Below are positions 1 through 9,707 of a DNA stretch of 45,625 nucleotides, one piece after another. A model generated the notes under the pieces. That model was not told the origin of the DNA and did not search any database. It saw nothing but the letters and a program-made list of their open reading frames with translations. Location of the stretch: positions 1 through 45,625 of the forward strand of contig JAEWMS010000079.1 of the NCBI GenBank assembly GCA_023393115.1, read 5' to 3'. Every line of letters begins with the position of its first letter. Positions within the stretch are counted from its first letter, which is position 1. A program made the translations under genes and the position numbers. The stretch is from Bacillota bacterium (GTDB taxonomy: Bacteria > Bacillota > Clostridia > Acetivibrionales > DSM-1351).

Positions 1-420
1 CCAGTCTCCCATATTCAATTTTCAAAATGCATCTGTAGATGCTTTGTTTGCTATACTCTTTTTACCCAACTAAAATTCTAAATAATATTTACATTTTCTA
101 TTGACTATTCATAGTTGGTCTCCTTTCAAATTGCTAATGATAAAACTAATTACATAAGCGTTTTAACTAATTATATTAATAATATAACTAATACCTTTAG
201 TTTTGTCAATTCTTTTTATTTAGTACTGAATAAAGCATGAAGCAGCAAATATTGATAGCTCAAGACTTAATCTACCAGATATAGGTTTGACTCCAAAAAA
301 TGCCCATGATATAATTTTGAACAAAGATAGGCAAACTTAGGAATATTTTAGCAAAATGTGCCACCAACCATTATTTTTTATATACAGTACTCACAAAATA
401 GATAAGGAGGGTTTTTAGAC
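1..420. other. Left-edge intergenic region, no gene seen
   Basis: AT-rich sequence with no credible ORF. A short hairpin (GCATC / GATGC around 30-43) followed by a weak T-rich stretch could be the end of a transcript entering from the left, but it is too small to call a terminator. The last 30 bases hold the strong AAGGAGG ribosome binding site of the next gene. A TATACA-like -10 lies near 380, with no convincing -35. Confidence 0.5.
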
Positions 421-3400
421 ATGAGAAATCTCAGAAAGTTAACTGCAGTTGTTGTAGCAATAGCATTAGTGCTTACTTCCATGACTGCAGTATTGGCGGC
501 TGATGCAGCAACAATAGCAAACGCTGACAAAGCTGTAACATTGAAAGATCTTGGACTCTATGCAGGGCAAGATGCAAATGACCCTAAGGTAGGACTAGAA
601 AATGCATTGACTACACAGGATTCATTAATATTTTTAGCAAAATTATTTGGTTACAACGATGCTGCTAATGCTTTAACTGCTGACCAAGTAACTGAAGCAT
701 TAGCTAAATTTGATGATGCTGCCAGTATATCAGATTATGCTAAAAATGTAGTGGCCTATTCAGCAGCAAATAGTATTTTAAGTGGTTCAACAAAGGATGG
801 AAAATTCTTTGTTGGTGCTAAGGATACTGTTACAGCTGCAAGATTTGCTTCGTTCATGCTCAAGCAAATGGGTTATAGTGTTGCAGATTATAAGGTTTCA
901 GTTGCCAAGCTTGCAGAAACTAGTGGAAGCAAGGTTGATGCATCAGTAACCGGCGATTTAACCAGGGACTCTGCTATTGGCATAATGTATGGTGCCCTAA
1001 CAGCTGAGAAGGCTTCCGGAAAAACAGTTATCGCTGATATCGTTGGCGACAATGCTGACTTGAAAGCAAAGGCTGAAAAACTTGGTTTACTTGTAACACC
1101 AATATCACCAACCAATCCAGAAGATATAATTGATGGCGGCAGTTCAAATGAAAGTAGCTCAAATAGCAGCGGTTCAGGTAGTGGTTCCAGTGGCGGTGGT
1201 TCCAATGGCGGCGGTTCAAATGGCGGCGGTTCTCAAGACCCCGGATCTCAACCGGTTAAAGTAATTAACAATAAACAAATAGAAATCTCATTCAATGCCG
1301 AGATGGATGAAGCTTCAGTTAAAAACCAAGAAAACTATACAATCAAAGATAATGGTAATGTTGAAAAGACTCTTACTAGTACTAGCTGTAAATTAAGTGA
1401 TGACAGGAAGACTGTTATTATAACTCTTGATAGCACGGTTCAAGACTGTTTGACAAACAATTCTACAGTAAAAGTCATACTTAGCAAAGAGATTAAGTCA
1501 GCACAAGGAACTAAATTAGATGTAGATAAAGTATATAATGTAAGAGTAGAAGATGGGCTAATACCAACTGTTAAAGAAGTTAGGCATGTTGGTGAGAAGA
1601 ATATAGATATTACTTTTTCAGAGCCAGTTTATGAAGGTAATAATAATAGTAAAGAATTAACCCCTTCAAATTTTGCAGTAAAAAGCGGAACTAATACCTA
1701 CAATGTTACAAAGGCTACATTAGACCTGGATGTTATCAATTTAGAAGTTGAAACTAAGCTTATTGAAGGACCTATCACTGTTACAGTAAATAATAATGGC
1801 CTTGCCAGCAATAGCGTTATACAAGATTACGCAGGATACAAAGTTTTTAAGAGTGATCATACATTTAATTACGTTAAAGACACTTCAGTAGCAGTGGTAA
1901 CCGTTAAGTCAGCAGCTAGAAATGAAGTTGTTCTTGCTTTTTCAAAGCCAATTAAGGGTAAAAACATCAAATTATATCATTCGGCAAAAAACAGCATTTA
2001 CGTGGCAGAAGCTACAACCATTGGCTTTGTAGGTGAAATTACATTTACTTTCAAAGAGGCATTACCCTCTGGAAATCTAAAACTTTACTTGGTAAATAGC
2101 GATACTGCTGGTGATAAGATTACAGATGGGTACGACGTAAAAGTACCGGACCAGACTCTTACTACTACTGTAGTAACTGATAATATAGCTCCTGTTGTTA
2201 CGGCTTGCGAGCCAAACAAGAATGAGAGCATTAAGATAGTATTTGATGAAGAACTTGATGAAAACGTTGCATCCAATCCAAATAGCTACGTAGTGAAGAG
2301 GCTTTCAGACAATAAGAAAATAGATTTTGAAGTTGTACTAGAAAATTCAAGGAAATCTGTTGAACTGGTATTCTCTACTAAGTTAAAGGATAATACTGAA
2401 TATAAGTTGGTAATCAAAGAATATAAGGATAAATCTGGAAACAAAAATATATCTTATCATGAATTTAATTTCACCACCGGGGATAATACACCTCCGACGG
2501 TACTCTATGATCCAGAGAGTGAAGAACGTTGTTTTGCCACAGCTGAAAAGGGTGAGATTTACATTGTATACTCCGAGCCTATGAATGAAGCCCAAATGCT
2601 TGATGAGGCTAACTACATGGTATCAATTGAAATTGATAAAGGCAACCCTTATATAGCTTTAGGTGACGATGATAAAATTACTAAGATTAGTGATAGGATG
2701 GTTAAAATTTACGTCAAGGCACTTGCGGATAAGAATGATTCAACCATCACACCTAGTGTAAAGATAGCTCCAATCATGGATCTTGCAAATAAAAGATTGA
2801 ATGGTAAAGTCGATGCTGTCGAAGTTATAAAAATCAAGCCAGAAAATGTTTTTATTGTAAAAGCTCAATTAATAGCTAAGAATAAGATTAAGGTTGTATT
2901 CAACAGTAATATGGATTTTAATCAAAGTGATATAAAATTAGTAAAATATATTGGCGAAATAACAACACCAAGTTCAATTAGTGTTGAAACGTGTGATTCA
3001 TGTATTACTAATGATGATGGAAAAACAGAAGCGTATTTGATTCTAAATGGTGAGTTAACTACTGATGGAAGAGAGGCGTCAGGAGATATAGTTTATATTA
3101 CTACTATTGATACTCCATCTTCAAAGTCAAAGTACGGTAGTAAGTTGATATCTATATCCGGTTCACACATAGCTCTTACTGATATGTTAGCTCCTGAAAT
3201 TGTCATGTGGGATGATGAAGAGAATATTCCTATGGTTGTAGGCAGACTAGATTTTGCTGATCCTCAGAGTACTACCCCCAGCGGTATAAGTATAACAATT
3301 TATTTCTCAGAGGATATTGCAGAACGTTATGGTGATTCAGCTCTTACAGTAGATACATTCAGCGTATCTGAGTTCACAGTAACTAATATAACAGCTCCTG

Positions 3401-3582
3401 CTGATTCTAAGACTGTAGTTCTTACCGTTGAGGCTATCGATGAGGCTATTCTTGACAATATATATAATATGACGATCACTGTAACTCAAAATGAAGATAT
3501 ATATGATAGAGCTGGTAACGCTTCTTCTATTCCGGATTCACCATGGGATGTTATGTGGGCTCAACCACCACAAACCAACTAG
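421..3582 (+). CDS. Secreted S-layer-like protein with multiple Ig-like domains
   Basis: A 1053-residue exported surface protein. Residues 1-26 are a signal peptide (MRNLRKLTAV then a hydrophobic core, cleavage near VLA-A). Residues about 38-225 resemble degenerate S-layer homology repeats, which in this family hold proteins on the cell wall. Residues 239-275 are a Ser/Gly/Asn linker with repeated NGGGS units, encoded by a 15-bp tandem repeat near 1190-1235. The remainder is a series of beta-rich modules of the Big_5 / SbsA Ig-like type, with recurrent motifs such as I-x-I-x-F-[ND/SE]-x-x-[MLV] and D-x-x-x-P near residues 285, 390, 600 and 700. No catalytic domain is visible, so a structural, adhesive or scaffold role is inferred. 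The ATG has AAGGAGG upstream. The N-terminus resembles that of the esterase at 19146-21548. A terminator follows. Confidence 0.85.
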   Translation: MRNLRKLTAVVVAIALVLTSMTAVLAADAATIANADKAVTLKDLGLYAGQDANDPKVGLENALTTQDSLIFLAKLFGYNDAANALTADQVTEALAKFDDAASISDYAKNVVAYSAANSILSGSTKDGKFFVGAKDTVTAARFASFMLKQMGYSVADYKVSVAKLAETSGSKVDASVTGDLTRDSAIGIMYGALTAEKASGKTVIADIVGDNADLKAKAEKLGLLVTPISPTNPEDIIDGGSSNESSSNSSGSGSGSSGGGSNGGGSNGGGSQDPGSQPVKVINNKQIEISFNAEMDEASVKNQENYTIKDNGNVEKTLTSTSCKLSDDRKTVIITLDSTVQDCLTNNSTVKVILSKEIKSAQGTKLDVDKVYNVRVEDGLIPTVKEVRHVGEKNIDITFSEPVYEGNNNSKELTPSNFAVKSGTNTYNVTKATLDLDVINLEVETKLIEGPITVTVNNNGLASNSVIQDYAGYKVFKSDHTFNYVKDTSVAVVTVKSAARNEVVLAFSKPIKGKNIKLYHSAKNSIYVAEATTIGFVGEITFTFKEALPSGNLKLYLVNSDTAGDKITDGYDVKVPDQTLTTTVVTDNIAPVVTACEPNKNESIKIVFDEELDENVASNPNSYVVKRLSDNKKIDFEVVLENSRKSVELVFSTKLKDNTEYKLVIKEYKDKSGNKNISYHEFNFTTGDNTPPTVLYDPESEERCFATAEKGEIYIVYSEPMNEAQMLDEANYMVSIEIDKGNPYIALGDDDKITKISDRMVKIYVKALADKNDSTITPSVKIAPIMDLANKRLNGKVDAVEVIKIKPENVFIVKAQLIAKNKIKVVFNSNMDFNQSDIKLVKYIGEITTPSSISVETCDSCITNDDGKTEAYLILNGELTTDGREASGDIVYITTIDTPSSKSKYGSKLISISGSHIALTDMLAPEIVMWDDEENIPMVVGRLDFADPQSTTPSGISITIYFSEDIAERYGDSALTVDTFSVSEFTVTNITAPADSKTVVLTVEAIDEAILDNIYNMTITVTQNEDIYDRAGNASSIPDSPWDVMWAQPPQTN

Positions 3583-3636
3583 AACCCCTGAGTAGGCGGA
3601 TTGCTAGTTATATGGAGCAGTAAAACGAGGCCATTT

Positions 3637-3671
3637 GCCAGAGGTCGGAGTCATCCTTCCTCTGGCTTTTT
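3637..3671 (+). terminator. Rho-independent terminator of the Ig-domain gene
   Basis: Perfect 8-bp stem GCCAGAGG (3637-3644) / CCTCTGGC (3659-3666), 14-nt loop, then TTTTTATT. It lies 55 bp after the stop codon. Confidence 0.85.
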
Positions 3672-3749
3672 ATTCTTGTTTTTCGGTGCTAATATTTGCC
3701 TTGACAGTGTTGGTTGTTGTTGAATTTTGTAATTAAATGTTGAAATTTG

Positions 3750-3779
3750 TTGTTTAATACATATTTTCTAGGGTATAAT
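3750..3779 (+). promoter_or_regulatory. Sigma-A-type promoter for the MCP gene
   Basis: TTGTTT (3750-3755), an 18-bp spacer and a perfect TATAAT (3774-3779). Transcription would begin near 3786, leaving about 385 nt before the MCP start codon, far longer than a normal leader. Confidence 0.6.
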
Positions 3780-3900
3780 GGTTAAGTATGTTTGCGCGAA
3801 TTAATATCTCCCACAACCGGGACAGCTCACTACACTATTACATTCAACAAAAAATTTATTTGATTATACTGATTTGTTTATTCTGAAAGGTTCCTAAAAA

Positions 3901-4050
3901 GTATTGGTCATATGGACCATACAACAAAATCGCTTGATTGTGATTAGGGCTTCTGCCTAGTATTAGTCAAACCTAAGCTTCTATTTTACCTTACCTACTT
4001 CCATGTGCTAGGTGGTTTGATAATAAAAAAGATTTTGGGGGTGGTAAGGC
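3901..4050 (+). ncRNA. Structured 5' leader (candidate cis-regulatory RNA) of the MCP gene
   Basis: Three consecutive hairpins can be drawn: 3901-3922 (GTAT/ATAC and GGTC/GACC, one bulge), 3945-3959 (TAGG/CCTA plus C-G), and a large one with arms ATTA-G-TCAAACC (3962-3973) and GGTTTGATAAT (4014-4024), 11 bp with a single bulge. The loop of the large hairpin contains CCTTACC (3989-3995), which is perfectly complementary to GGTAAGG at 4043-4049, giving a possible 7-bp pseudoknot. I found no match to the conserved cores of the c-di-GMP-I, c-di-GMP-II, TPP or purine riboswitches. Function is inferred only from the length, the structure and the position between promoter and gene. Confidence 0.4.
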
Positions 4051-4170
4051 AAATATCCGTATCTATTATAAAGTAGTTTGTCAGATAAATCAGCTCTTCA
4101 CCAAAGTAGAAACAAATATGTAATAGTGGTGGCATGCAAACTCAAAAATATAGAAATCGGAGATGATTTG

Positions 4171-6171
4171 ATGAAATTCAAAAGTATTACAACAAGAATA
4201 ACTTTATTATTTGGAATGTTAATGTTTGTAATCTGCGCAGGCTTAGGGGTTTGTTCTTACTTAAGTTCCAGTGATGCTCTACAAACAAACATTGATGAAA
4301 ATCTCCTGGAAATAGCCAAAGCCGATGCCAAGATTATTTCAGAGAAAGTTAGTACTCAGCTCAATGCCTTGGAAGCACTGGCAGATAGTCCGTGGATAAA
4401 AAACAACCAGTTGACAATTGATGAAAAACTGGAACTACTTCAGAATGAAGTTCAACGAAGCGGACATAAAAGCATTATGATCGCTGAAACCAATGGTATA
4501 GCTCACCAGACCGAAGGAAATGCTGTTGATATCCATGAACGAGATTACTTTATTAAAGCATTATCCGGAGAAGGTGCTGTATCAGACCCCATGATAAGCA
4601 AGACCGACGGTAGTGTTGTTGTAGCCTTCGCAGTTCCAATTAAACAAGGTAATACAGTGACAGGCGTACTAGTTGCAAGACGTGATGGCAATGAGCTAAG
4701 TAATTATACTACTGAAATGAAATATAACCAGCAAGATGTCTTTATGATTAACAATAAAGGTACCACCATAGCCAACAGTGATCAAAGCCGTGTTCTGGAA
4801 ATGTACAATATTTTTGAGCAATATGAGGCTAACCCTGAATTAGAAGGCATATATATTCTTCAAAAGAAAATGGCTGAAGGAAAATCAGGTGTTGGAGAGT
4901 ATACTTTCAATGGAGTAACTAAATACATGGGATATTATCCCGTGGAAGGAACAGACTGGTCATTAGGTATAACATCGCCAAAGTCAGTGGTCATGGATAA
5001 GGTACATACTTTGTTCATTAGACTGATAGTGGTATCAGTTATCTTTCTTTTGATTGGCATAGGGCTAACCATATTGATCTCTCAAAATATCTCTCGACCA
5101 ATCAAGGAGACTACCAAATATCTTAATGTTATGGCAACCGGGGACTTTACAGTAGATATATCTAAAAAGATATTAGAAAAGCAGGATGAAATCGGTAGTT
5201 TGGCTAATTCACTGGACAAAATGCAAAATTCCTTGCGTACCATGATGAAATCAGTTGTTGAGGAATCTTCTAACGTCAGTCTAATGTTGAATGACATCAA
5301 TAAAGACATGTTTAGCTTGAGCGAAAGCATTGAAGAGATTTCTTCCACTACCGAACAATTGTCGGCAGGAACAGAGGAAACGGCCGCCTCGAGTGAAGAA
5401 ATGAATGCCACTTCCCTGGAAGTAGAAAAAGCCATCGAGTCCATTGCTTCGAAAGCTCAAGAAGGGGCAACCACTGTGAACAGAGTAAGCATAATGAGTC
5501 AAGAAATGAAGGAAAATGCAATCACTTCTAAACAAGAAGCTCTGGATGTATACGGCAAAACAAAGGTCAACCTGCAGAGTGCAATTGAACAAGCCAAAGC
5601 AGTCGAACAAATTAATGAGTTATCTAATTCCATCTTAGAGATTACTTCTCAAACTAATTTGCTGGCTTTGAATGCAGCTATTGAGGCAGCCAGAGCAGGA
5701 GAATCCGGGAAAGGGTTTGCCGTGGTTGCTGATGAGATTAGGAAACTTGCCGAAGACTCTAAAACTTCCGTATCGAGAATTCAAGAAGTGTCAAATCAGG
5801 TACTGTCGGTAGTGAATGATCTTTCCTCAAGCTCCATGGAGATTATGGAGTTTATTGATAAGAAAGTACTCAATGATTATGAGGGCTTAGTTCAAACTAG
5901 TGAACGTTATAATGAGCTCTCTATTGTAATCAACGATATAGTTATGGATTTCAGTTCAACCTCTGAGGAGCTTCTGGCATCCATGCAAAATATGGTTCAA
6001 GCCATCACCCAGATATCCTCATCTGCCAATGAAGAGGCTATGGGAGCATCAAGTATTGCTCAGGAAGCAGAAGTTATTGTTAAAATGGCTGAAAACGTGG
6101 TAAACCTGGCAAGTAAATCAAATGAAAAATCAGAAGCACTTATTAAGATAGTTAAGCAATTTAAGATCTAG
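4171..6171 (+). CDS. Methyl-accepting chemotaxis protein with extracellular Cache-type sensor
   Basis: A 666-residue transmembrane chemoreceptor. Membrane segment 1 is at about residues 11-31. An extracytoplasmic ligand-binding region with Cache/PAS-like features (HERDYFIKALSG, then the V-x-V-A-x-P-I strand) follows. Membrane segment 2 lies near residues 280-303, then a HAMP domain and the MCP signalling hairpin. The hairpin tip contains the conserved run from TSQTNLLALNAAIEAARAG to GFAVVADEIRKLA, which contacts CheA and CheW. The start is set at the ATG at 4171, preceded by GGAG at 8 nt. An upstream in-frame TTG at 4078 has no ribosome binding site. The gene is monocistronic, with its own promoter, a long structured leader and a strong terminator. 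Receptor class is certain; the ligand is unknown. Confidence 0.92.
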   Translation: MKFKSITTRITLLFGMLMFVICAGLGVCSYLSSSDALQTNIDENLLEIAKADAKIISEKVSTQLNALEALADSPWIKNNQLTIDEKLELLQNEVQRSGHKSIMIAETNGIAHQTEGNAVDIHERDYFIKALSGEGAVSDPMISKTDGSVVVAFAVPIKQGNTVTGVLVARRDGNELSNYTTEMKYNQQDVFMINNKGTTIANSDQSRVLEMYNIFEQYEANPELEGIYILQKKMAEGKSGVGEYTFNGVTKYMGYYPVEGTDWSLGITSPKSVVMDKVHTLFIRLIVVSVIFLLIGIGLTILISQNISRPIKETTKYLNVMATGDFTVDISKKILEKQDEIGSLANSLDKMQNSLRTMMKSVVEESSNVSLMLNDINKDMFSLSESIEEISSTTEQLSAGTEETAASSEEMNATSLEVEKAIESIASKAQEGATTVNRVSIMSQEMKENAITSKQEALDVYGKTKVNLQSAIEQAKAVEQINELSNSILEITSQTNLLALNAAIEAARAGESGKGFAVVADEIRKLAEDSKTSVSRIQEVSNQVLSVVNDLSSSSMEIMEFIDKKVLNDYEGLVQTSERYNELSIVINDIVMDFSSTSEELLASMQNMVQAITQISSSANEEAMGASSIAQEAEVIVKMAENVVNLASKSNEKSEALIKIVKQFKI

Positions 6172-6182
6172 AGCATATTTTT

Positions 6183-6222
6183 CTGCCGCTAAGACCAAAA
6201 GGTTTTAGCGGCAGTTTTTTTT
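6183..6222 (+). terminator. Strong rho-independent terminator of the MCP gene
   Basis: Stem CTGCCGCTAA (6183-6192) / TTAGCGGCAG (6205-6214), extendable through GACC/GGTT to an AAAA loop, followed by eight T residues. Confidence 0.95.
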
Positions 6223-6241
6223 GCGCTATTTTTATTTGATA

Positions 6242-7822
6242 TCATGCATCCTTCAAATACTGCTGGTTAAACTCTCTATATTTTTTGGGACATTGCCCGG
6301 TATTTTTCTTAAATGCAAGCGAAAAGTAGTTTGTGTCGTTGTAGCCAACAAGAAGAGCAATTTTACTGGCCTTTAGGTTTGTTGTTTCCAGAAGGAATTT
6401 GGCTTTTTCAATACGCTTTCTGACAATGTACTCATTACAGCCCTCTCCCGTTATCTTCTTAAAGAGCTTGGAAAGATAATTGGGTGTGATATATAGAAAG
6501 GATGCTATTACAGATACTGATAAATCATTAGAAAGGTTCTCATTAATATACCTTTTAGCCTTTGTAATTATTTCGTGAACGTTCTGTTCCTTCCCACTGC
6601 ATAGCAGCTTCGTCAGGAATTGCCTTGTTAATTCCAGGGCCTCTTCTCCTGTAATATTGGATAAACTACTCAGATACGGTGTCAGCCTGTTATCGGCTTC
6701 CTCCCTTGTATTGATGAAATAAGCATAGTATACAAGCGATGCAATTTCAAAACAGCACCTTAGTATATATGAGTCCGAAAGATTATAGGAGTAGGTTGAG
6801 CGGCAGAAGGTTTCAAATACAGTCATAACTCTTTCATTGTTTCCAATCTCAGAATACATGGTATTCTTCAGTTCTATAAATATATCTTTAAATAGATTGT
6901 CCTTTTTCTGGGCATCCATGGTTTGTATTACTTCCTCATAATCTCTATTATTATTTTGGAGCAAATACATTGCATCCTGATAGGACATACACAAATTCTT
7001 CATTCCGCTTACAGGATCACCCACCACTATTTTTGGCTTCTGAGAGTATTCATACTTCAGTATTCCACTTAATTCCTGAAGCATCTCAAGGATACTCTTT
7101 TTTTGCCTATTTAGAAAAAAAGCTATTATGACCCTTCCTCGCTCATCCATAAAGGTTAATCCCCGATTTTGCGCATCAACCATACCCATACATATATTTT
7201 TTATTGAAAGAGAAATAAAATATTGATCCTCTTTAGGGCTTTCTATGTACAAAGGTGGAACAATAATGGCCACTTGAATATTCTGTTCCTTATCATAATT
7301 ATATCTTTTACAGAAATCACTGATTTGCTGTTCGGATTGAAGTGTTTTTTTGTGCACAAGATTCCTGAGAAATTTCTCGATATTCATTTGCTCGGTTACA
7401 GCATTAGCTCTGTTTTCATTTATGTCTTCAAGCTTTTTAACTTTATTTTTTTCCAAATAATCCACCTGTTTTTTCAAAGAAGCTATCAGTTGCTTTTCAT
7501 CAATAGGCTTGAGAAAAAAATCATGCACATTAAGCTTAATACACCTTCTGGCATATTCGAAGTTGTCATAACCCGTCAAAACTATAACTCTGATCTCAGG
7601 AACAAAATTTACAGCTGTATCAATAAGATCCAAACCAGTCATTCCGTTCATATGAATGTCTGTAATCAAAATTTGAGGTTTTTCTTCCCTAATGATTTCA
7701 AGGGCCTCCTTCCCAGATTTGGCAAGAAAGACCTCACTTATTCCAAGACTATTCCATGGAATGGCCCTTTTCATTCCCATTCTGATCATCTTTTCGTCGT
7801 CTACAATAAGTACCTTGTACAT
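6242..7822 (-). CDS. YesN-type response regulator, REC plus AraC DNA-binding domain
   Basis: A 526-residue cytoplasmic transcription factor. The receiver domain covers residues 1-120, with the acidic pair DD8-9, phosphoacceptor Asp55 in ITDIHM, and the conserved Lys in FFLKPID. A long middle region of unknown fold follows. Two AraC-type helix-turn-helix motifs lie at about residues 425-520, ending in the signature GYNDTNYFSLAFKKNTG-CPKKYR. Its start is 2 bp from the stop of the upstream YesM-like kinase, so the pair is co-transcribed. In clostridia such pairs usually sense extracellular sugars and activate the adjoining importer or glycoside hydrolase genes. Here the importer genes lie immediately upstream on the same strand, which supports that target. 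The target assignment is inference. Confidence 0.93.
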   Translation of the reverse strand: MYKVLIVDDEKMIRMGMKRAIPWNSLGISEVFLAKSGKEALEIIREEKPQILITDIHMNGMTGLDLIDTAVNFVPEIRVIVLTGYDNFEYARRCIKLNVHDFFLKPIDEKQLIASLKKQVDYLEKNKVKKLEDINENRANAVTEQMNIEKFLRNLVHKKTLQSEQQISDFCKRYNYDKEQNIQVAIIVPPLYIESPKEDQYFISLSIKNICMGMVDAQNRGLTFMDERGRVIIAFFLNRQKKSILEMLQELSGILKYEYSQKPKIVVGDPVSGMKNLCMSYQDAMYLLQNNNRDYEEVIQTMDAQKKDNLFKDIFIELKNTMYSEIGNNERVMTVFETFCRSTYSYNLSDSYILRCCFEIASLVYYAYFINTREEADNRLTPYLSSLSNITGEEALELTRQFLTKLLCSGKEQNVHEIITKAKRYINENLSNDLSVSVIASFLYITPNYLSKLFKKITGEGCNEYIVRKRIEKAKFLLETTNLKASKIALLVGYNDTNYFSLAFKKNTGQCPKKYREFNQQYLKDA

Positions 7823-7824
7823 AT

Positions 7825-9609
7825 CTACAGCACCTCTTCATATCTTTGTTCCTTGTTACTGGGCAAATGAACAATAACCGTTACACCACCCCAGGAGTTC
7901 TGTTGGTAATGCAGTCCGAACTCTTTTCCAAACATAAGCTCAATTCTTTTATTTACATTTCTGATACCGTAGCCGAAATCCTTGTCATATTCTGATATTG
8001 AACAATTCATCTTCTCAATTTGACTTTCTTTCATACCTGTACCATTGTCTGAGACTTCTATATACACATCATCTTCCTTTTTGCTGGCTTTTAAAATTAT
8101 CCTGCCCGTCCTCCCTTCTCGAATCTTTATCCCATGATATATGGAATTTTCAATAAGGGGCTGAAGGGTTATCTTTGGAATAAGAATACTCTTGCAGTCT
8201 TCATCTACTTCAATGCTATATTCAATAATATTGTCATATCTGATATTCTGTATGTATAAGTAATTCCTTACATGGTCAATCTCCTGTTCAAGTGGAATAA
8301 CATCCTTCCCTTTGCTAAGGCATAGCCTGTAATACTGTGCCAATACCTTGACAAAATCCGAAATATTCTCATAACCGTCTGCTGAAGCCTGCCAATGTAT
8401 GCACTCTAGGGTATTATACAGAAAGTGGGGCTGAATCTGGGCCTGAAGAGCGTTAAACTTGATTTGGTCCATCTGCTGCTGTTCCAGCTTTACCTGCTCA
8501 ACAAGTTCATTAATTTTCCCCATCATATAGTTAAAGCCGTTACCCAGATTAACAAAATCTATACCGACATTCTCAATATTAATTCTAATATCCAGGTTAC
8601 CATCTGCTGCACAGTTCATACTCTTAACTATTTTGTCAAGAGGTTTATAGGTCCTGTTCAATATCCTCTTACAAATTACCATTCCGAAATAGGCTACTAC
8701 TACAGATAGAACAATAAGAAGCACAATCATTAAGAGACTGTCTCTGTATATATTCATTAATGGTATCCTACTGACGATATAGTAATTCCAATTGCCTATC
8801 TTCTGGTAATTGTAAATATCAGAGATTACTGTAAAATGACCACTTGAGCCCTTCAACATATTAAAATATTCAAATTCCGTGCCAACGGATTCACCATTTG
8901 TGCAGGATACAATAGTATTTGCAGTATCCACCAACATCATTTCCGAATCGAAGCTCATTGAGCTATTTTCTGAAAGTCCCTCAAATATGCTGTCATCAAT
9001 TACTATACACAAAAGGCCCATTTCATTAATCATTTTAGTCACAGAATAAACAGGCATATAAATACTAAGCATATTTTTACCTTTGCTTTGAAACAAATCA
9101 TTAACACTCATTCGGAGAGTTCCCGGATTTCTACTGGGAATACTGTTGGCATAACCCTTCCTGAGAGTATCTCTGAATGAGCTCAAGGTCATATTTATAT
9201 TACCCTTGAAAATAGTATCATCAAAATTATAGCTGTCTATAGCTATAATCCTTACTCCTGAATGTGAATCAAATGTACTTTGCAAGGAACTATTCAAACT
9301 ACGAACTATCGAGAAAAAGTTAGGGTCATCTGGGCCCTCACATTTTAGATATCTCTGAATTGATTCGTCAATAATCATTGATTCTGCAAGTTCCTTATAG
9401 CTGTACAGTGTGTATTCGTAGCTTTTAGCTATTGTTGATAATTGCTTCTTTGCTATATTATTTGACTGCTTTATAAAGGAAGCGATATAAAAGGAGGTAA
9501 AAATGGTAATTGTGATTATTAATATCCCGTAAATCAAGCTGGTTACAAACACATAAATCTTTTTGTTTAAATTCCAACTATTAAACTTTCTTATCAGATT
9601 CTTAATCAC
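7825..9609 (-). CDS. YesM-type sensor histidine kinase
   Basis: A 594-residue membrane kinase. Membrane segment 1 is near residues 17-39. A roughly 250-residue extracytoplasmic sensor region follows, then membrane segment 2 near 290-312 and a HAMP domain. The His_kinase motif QIQPHFLYNTLE carries the phosphorylated His. The ATPase domain has an N-box at LQPLIENSIYHGI and a G-box at DNGTGM. This is the LytS/YesM class, which partners YesN regulators. The GTG start at 9609 has AGGAAAGG 7 nt upstream. A TGGTATAAT extended -10 lies just upstream, so the pair can be transcribed apart from the transporter. Signal inferred: an oligosaccharide, possibly presented by the adjacent binding lipoprotein. 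Confidence 0.92.
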   Translation of the reverse strand: MIKNLIRKFNSWNLNKKIYVFVTSLIYGILIITITIFTSFYIASFIKQSNNIAKKQLSTIAKSYEYTLYSYKELAESMIIDESIQRYLKCEGPDDPNFFSIVRSLNSSLQSTFDSHSGVRIIAIDSYNFDDTIFKGNINMTLSSFRDTLRKGYANSIPSRNPGTLRMSVNDLFQSKGKNMLSIYMPVYSVTKMINEMGLLCIVIDDSIFEGLSENSSMSFDSEMMLVDTANTIVSCTNGESVGTEFEYFNMLKGSSGHFTVISDIYNYQKIGNWNYYIVSRIPLMNIYRDSLLMIVLLIVLSVVVAYFGMVICKRILNRTYKPLDKIVKSMNCAADGNLDIRINIENVGIDFVNLGNGFNYMMGKINELVEQVKLEQQQMDQIKFNALQAQIQPHFLYNTLECIHWQASADGYENISDFVKVLAQYYRLCLSKGKDVIPLEQEIDHVRNYLYIQNIRYDNIIEYSIEVDEDCKSILIPKITLQPLIENSIYHGIKIREGRTGRIILKASKKEDDVYIEVSDNGTGMKESQIEKMNCSISEYDKDFGYGIRNVNKRIELMFGKEFGLHYQQNSWGGVTVIVHLPSNKEQRYEEVL

Positions 9610-9648
9610 ATTGTCACCTTTCCTCGAATTTTGTCACTTTTTCTAATA

Positions 9649-9657
9649 ATTATACCA
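9649..9657 (-). promoter_or_regulatory. Extended -10 promoter for the YesM/YesN pair
   Basis: On the minus strand TGGTATAAT (TGn plus a perfect TATAAT) lies about 40 bp upstream of the kinase GTG. The -35 region is weak, which is usual for extended -10 promoters. Confidence 0.45.
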
Positions 9658-9707
9658 CATTTCTTTACTTAAATCCCTTGCTAATAAATATTTATCCACG
9701 CCTTGAC

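Noticed and set aside
3890..4060. c-di-GMP-I (GEMM) or c-di-GMP-II riboswitch upstream of the MCP
   Set aside because: The conserved GCAAACC / GACGCAAAGCC (class I) and ATTGGGCACTTGACT-like (class II) elements are absent. Only the gene context fits.
4078..4170. N-terminal extension of the MCP from a TTG at 4078
   Set aside because: No ribosome binding site before the TTG and unlike MCP N-termini. The ATG at 4171 has GGAG at 8 nt and begins just before the first membrane helix.
7223..7870. Plus-strand 215-codon ORF
   Set aside because: Lies antisense to the YesN-type regulator, has no ribosome binding site, and its composition is that of a reverse-complement shadow.
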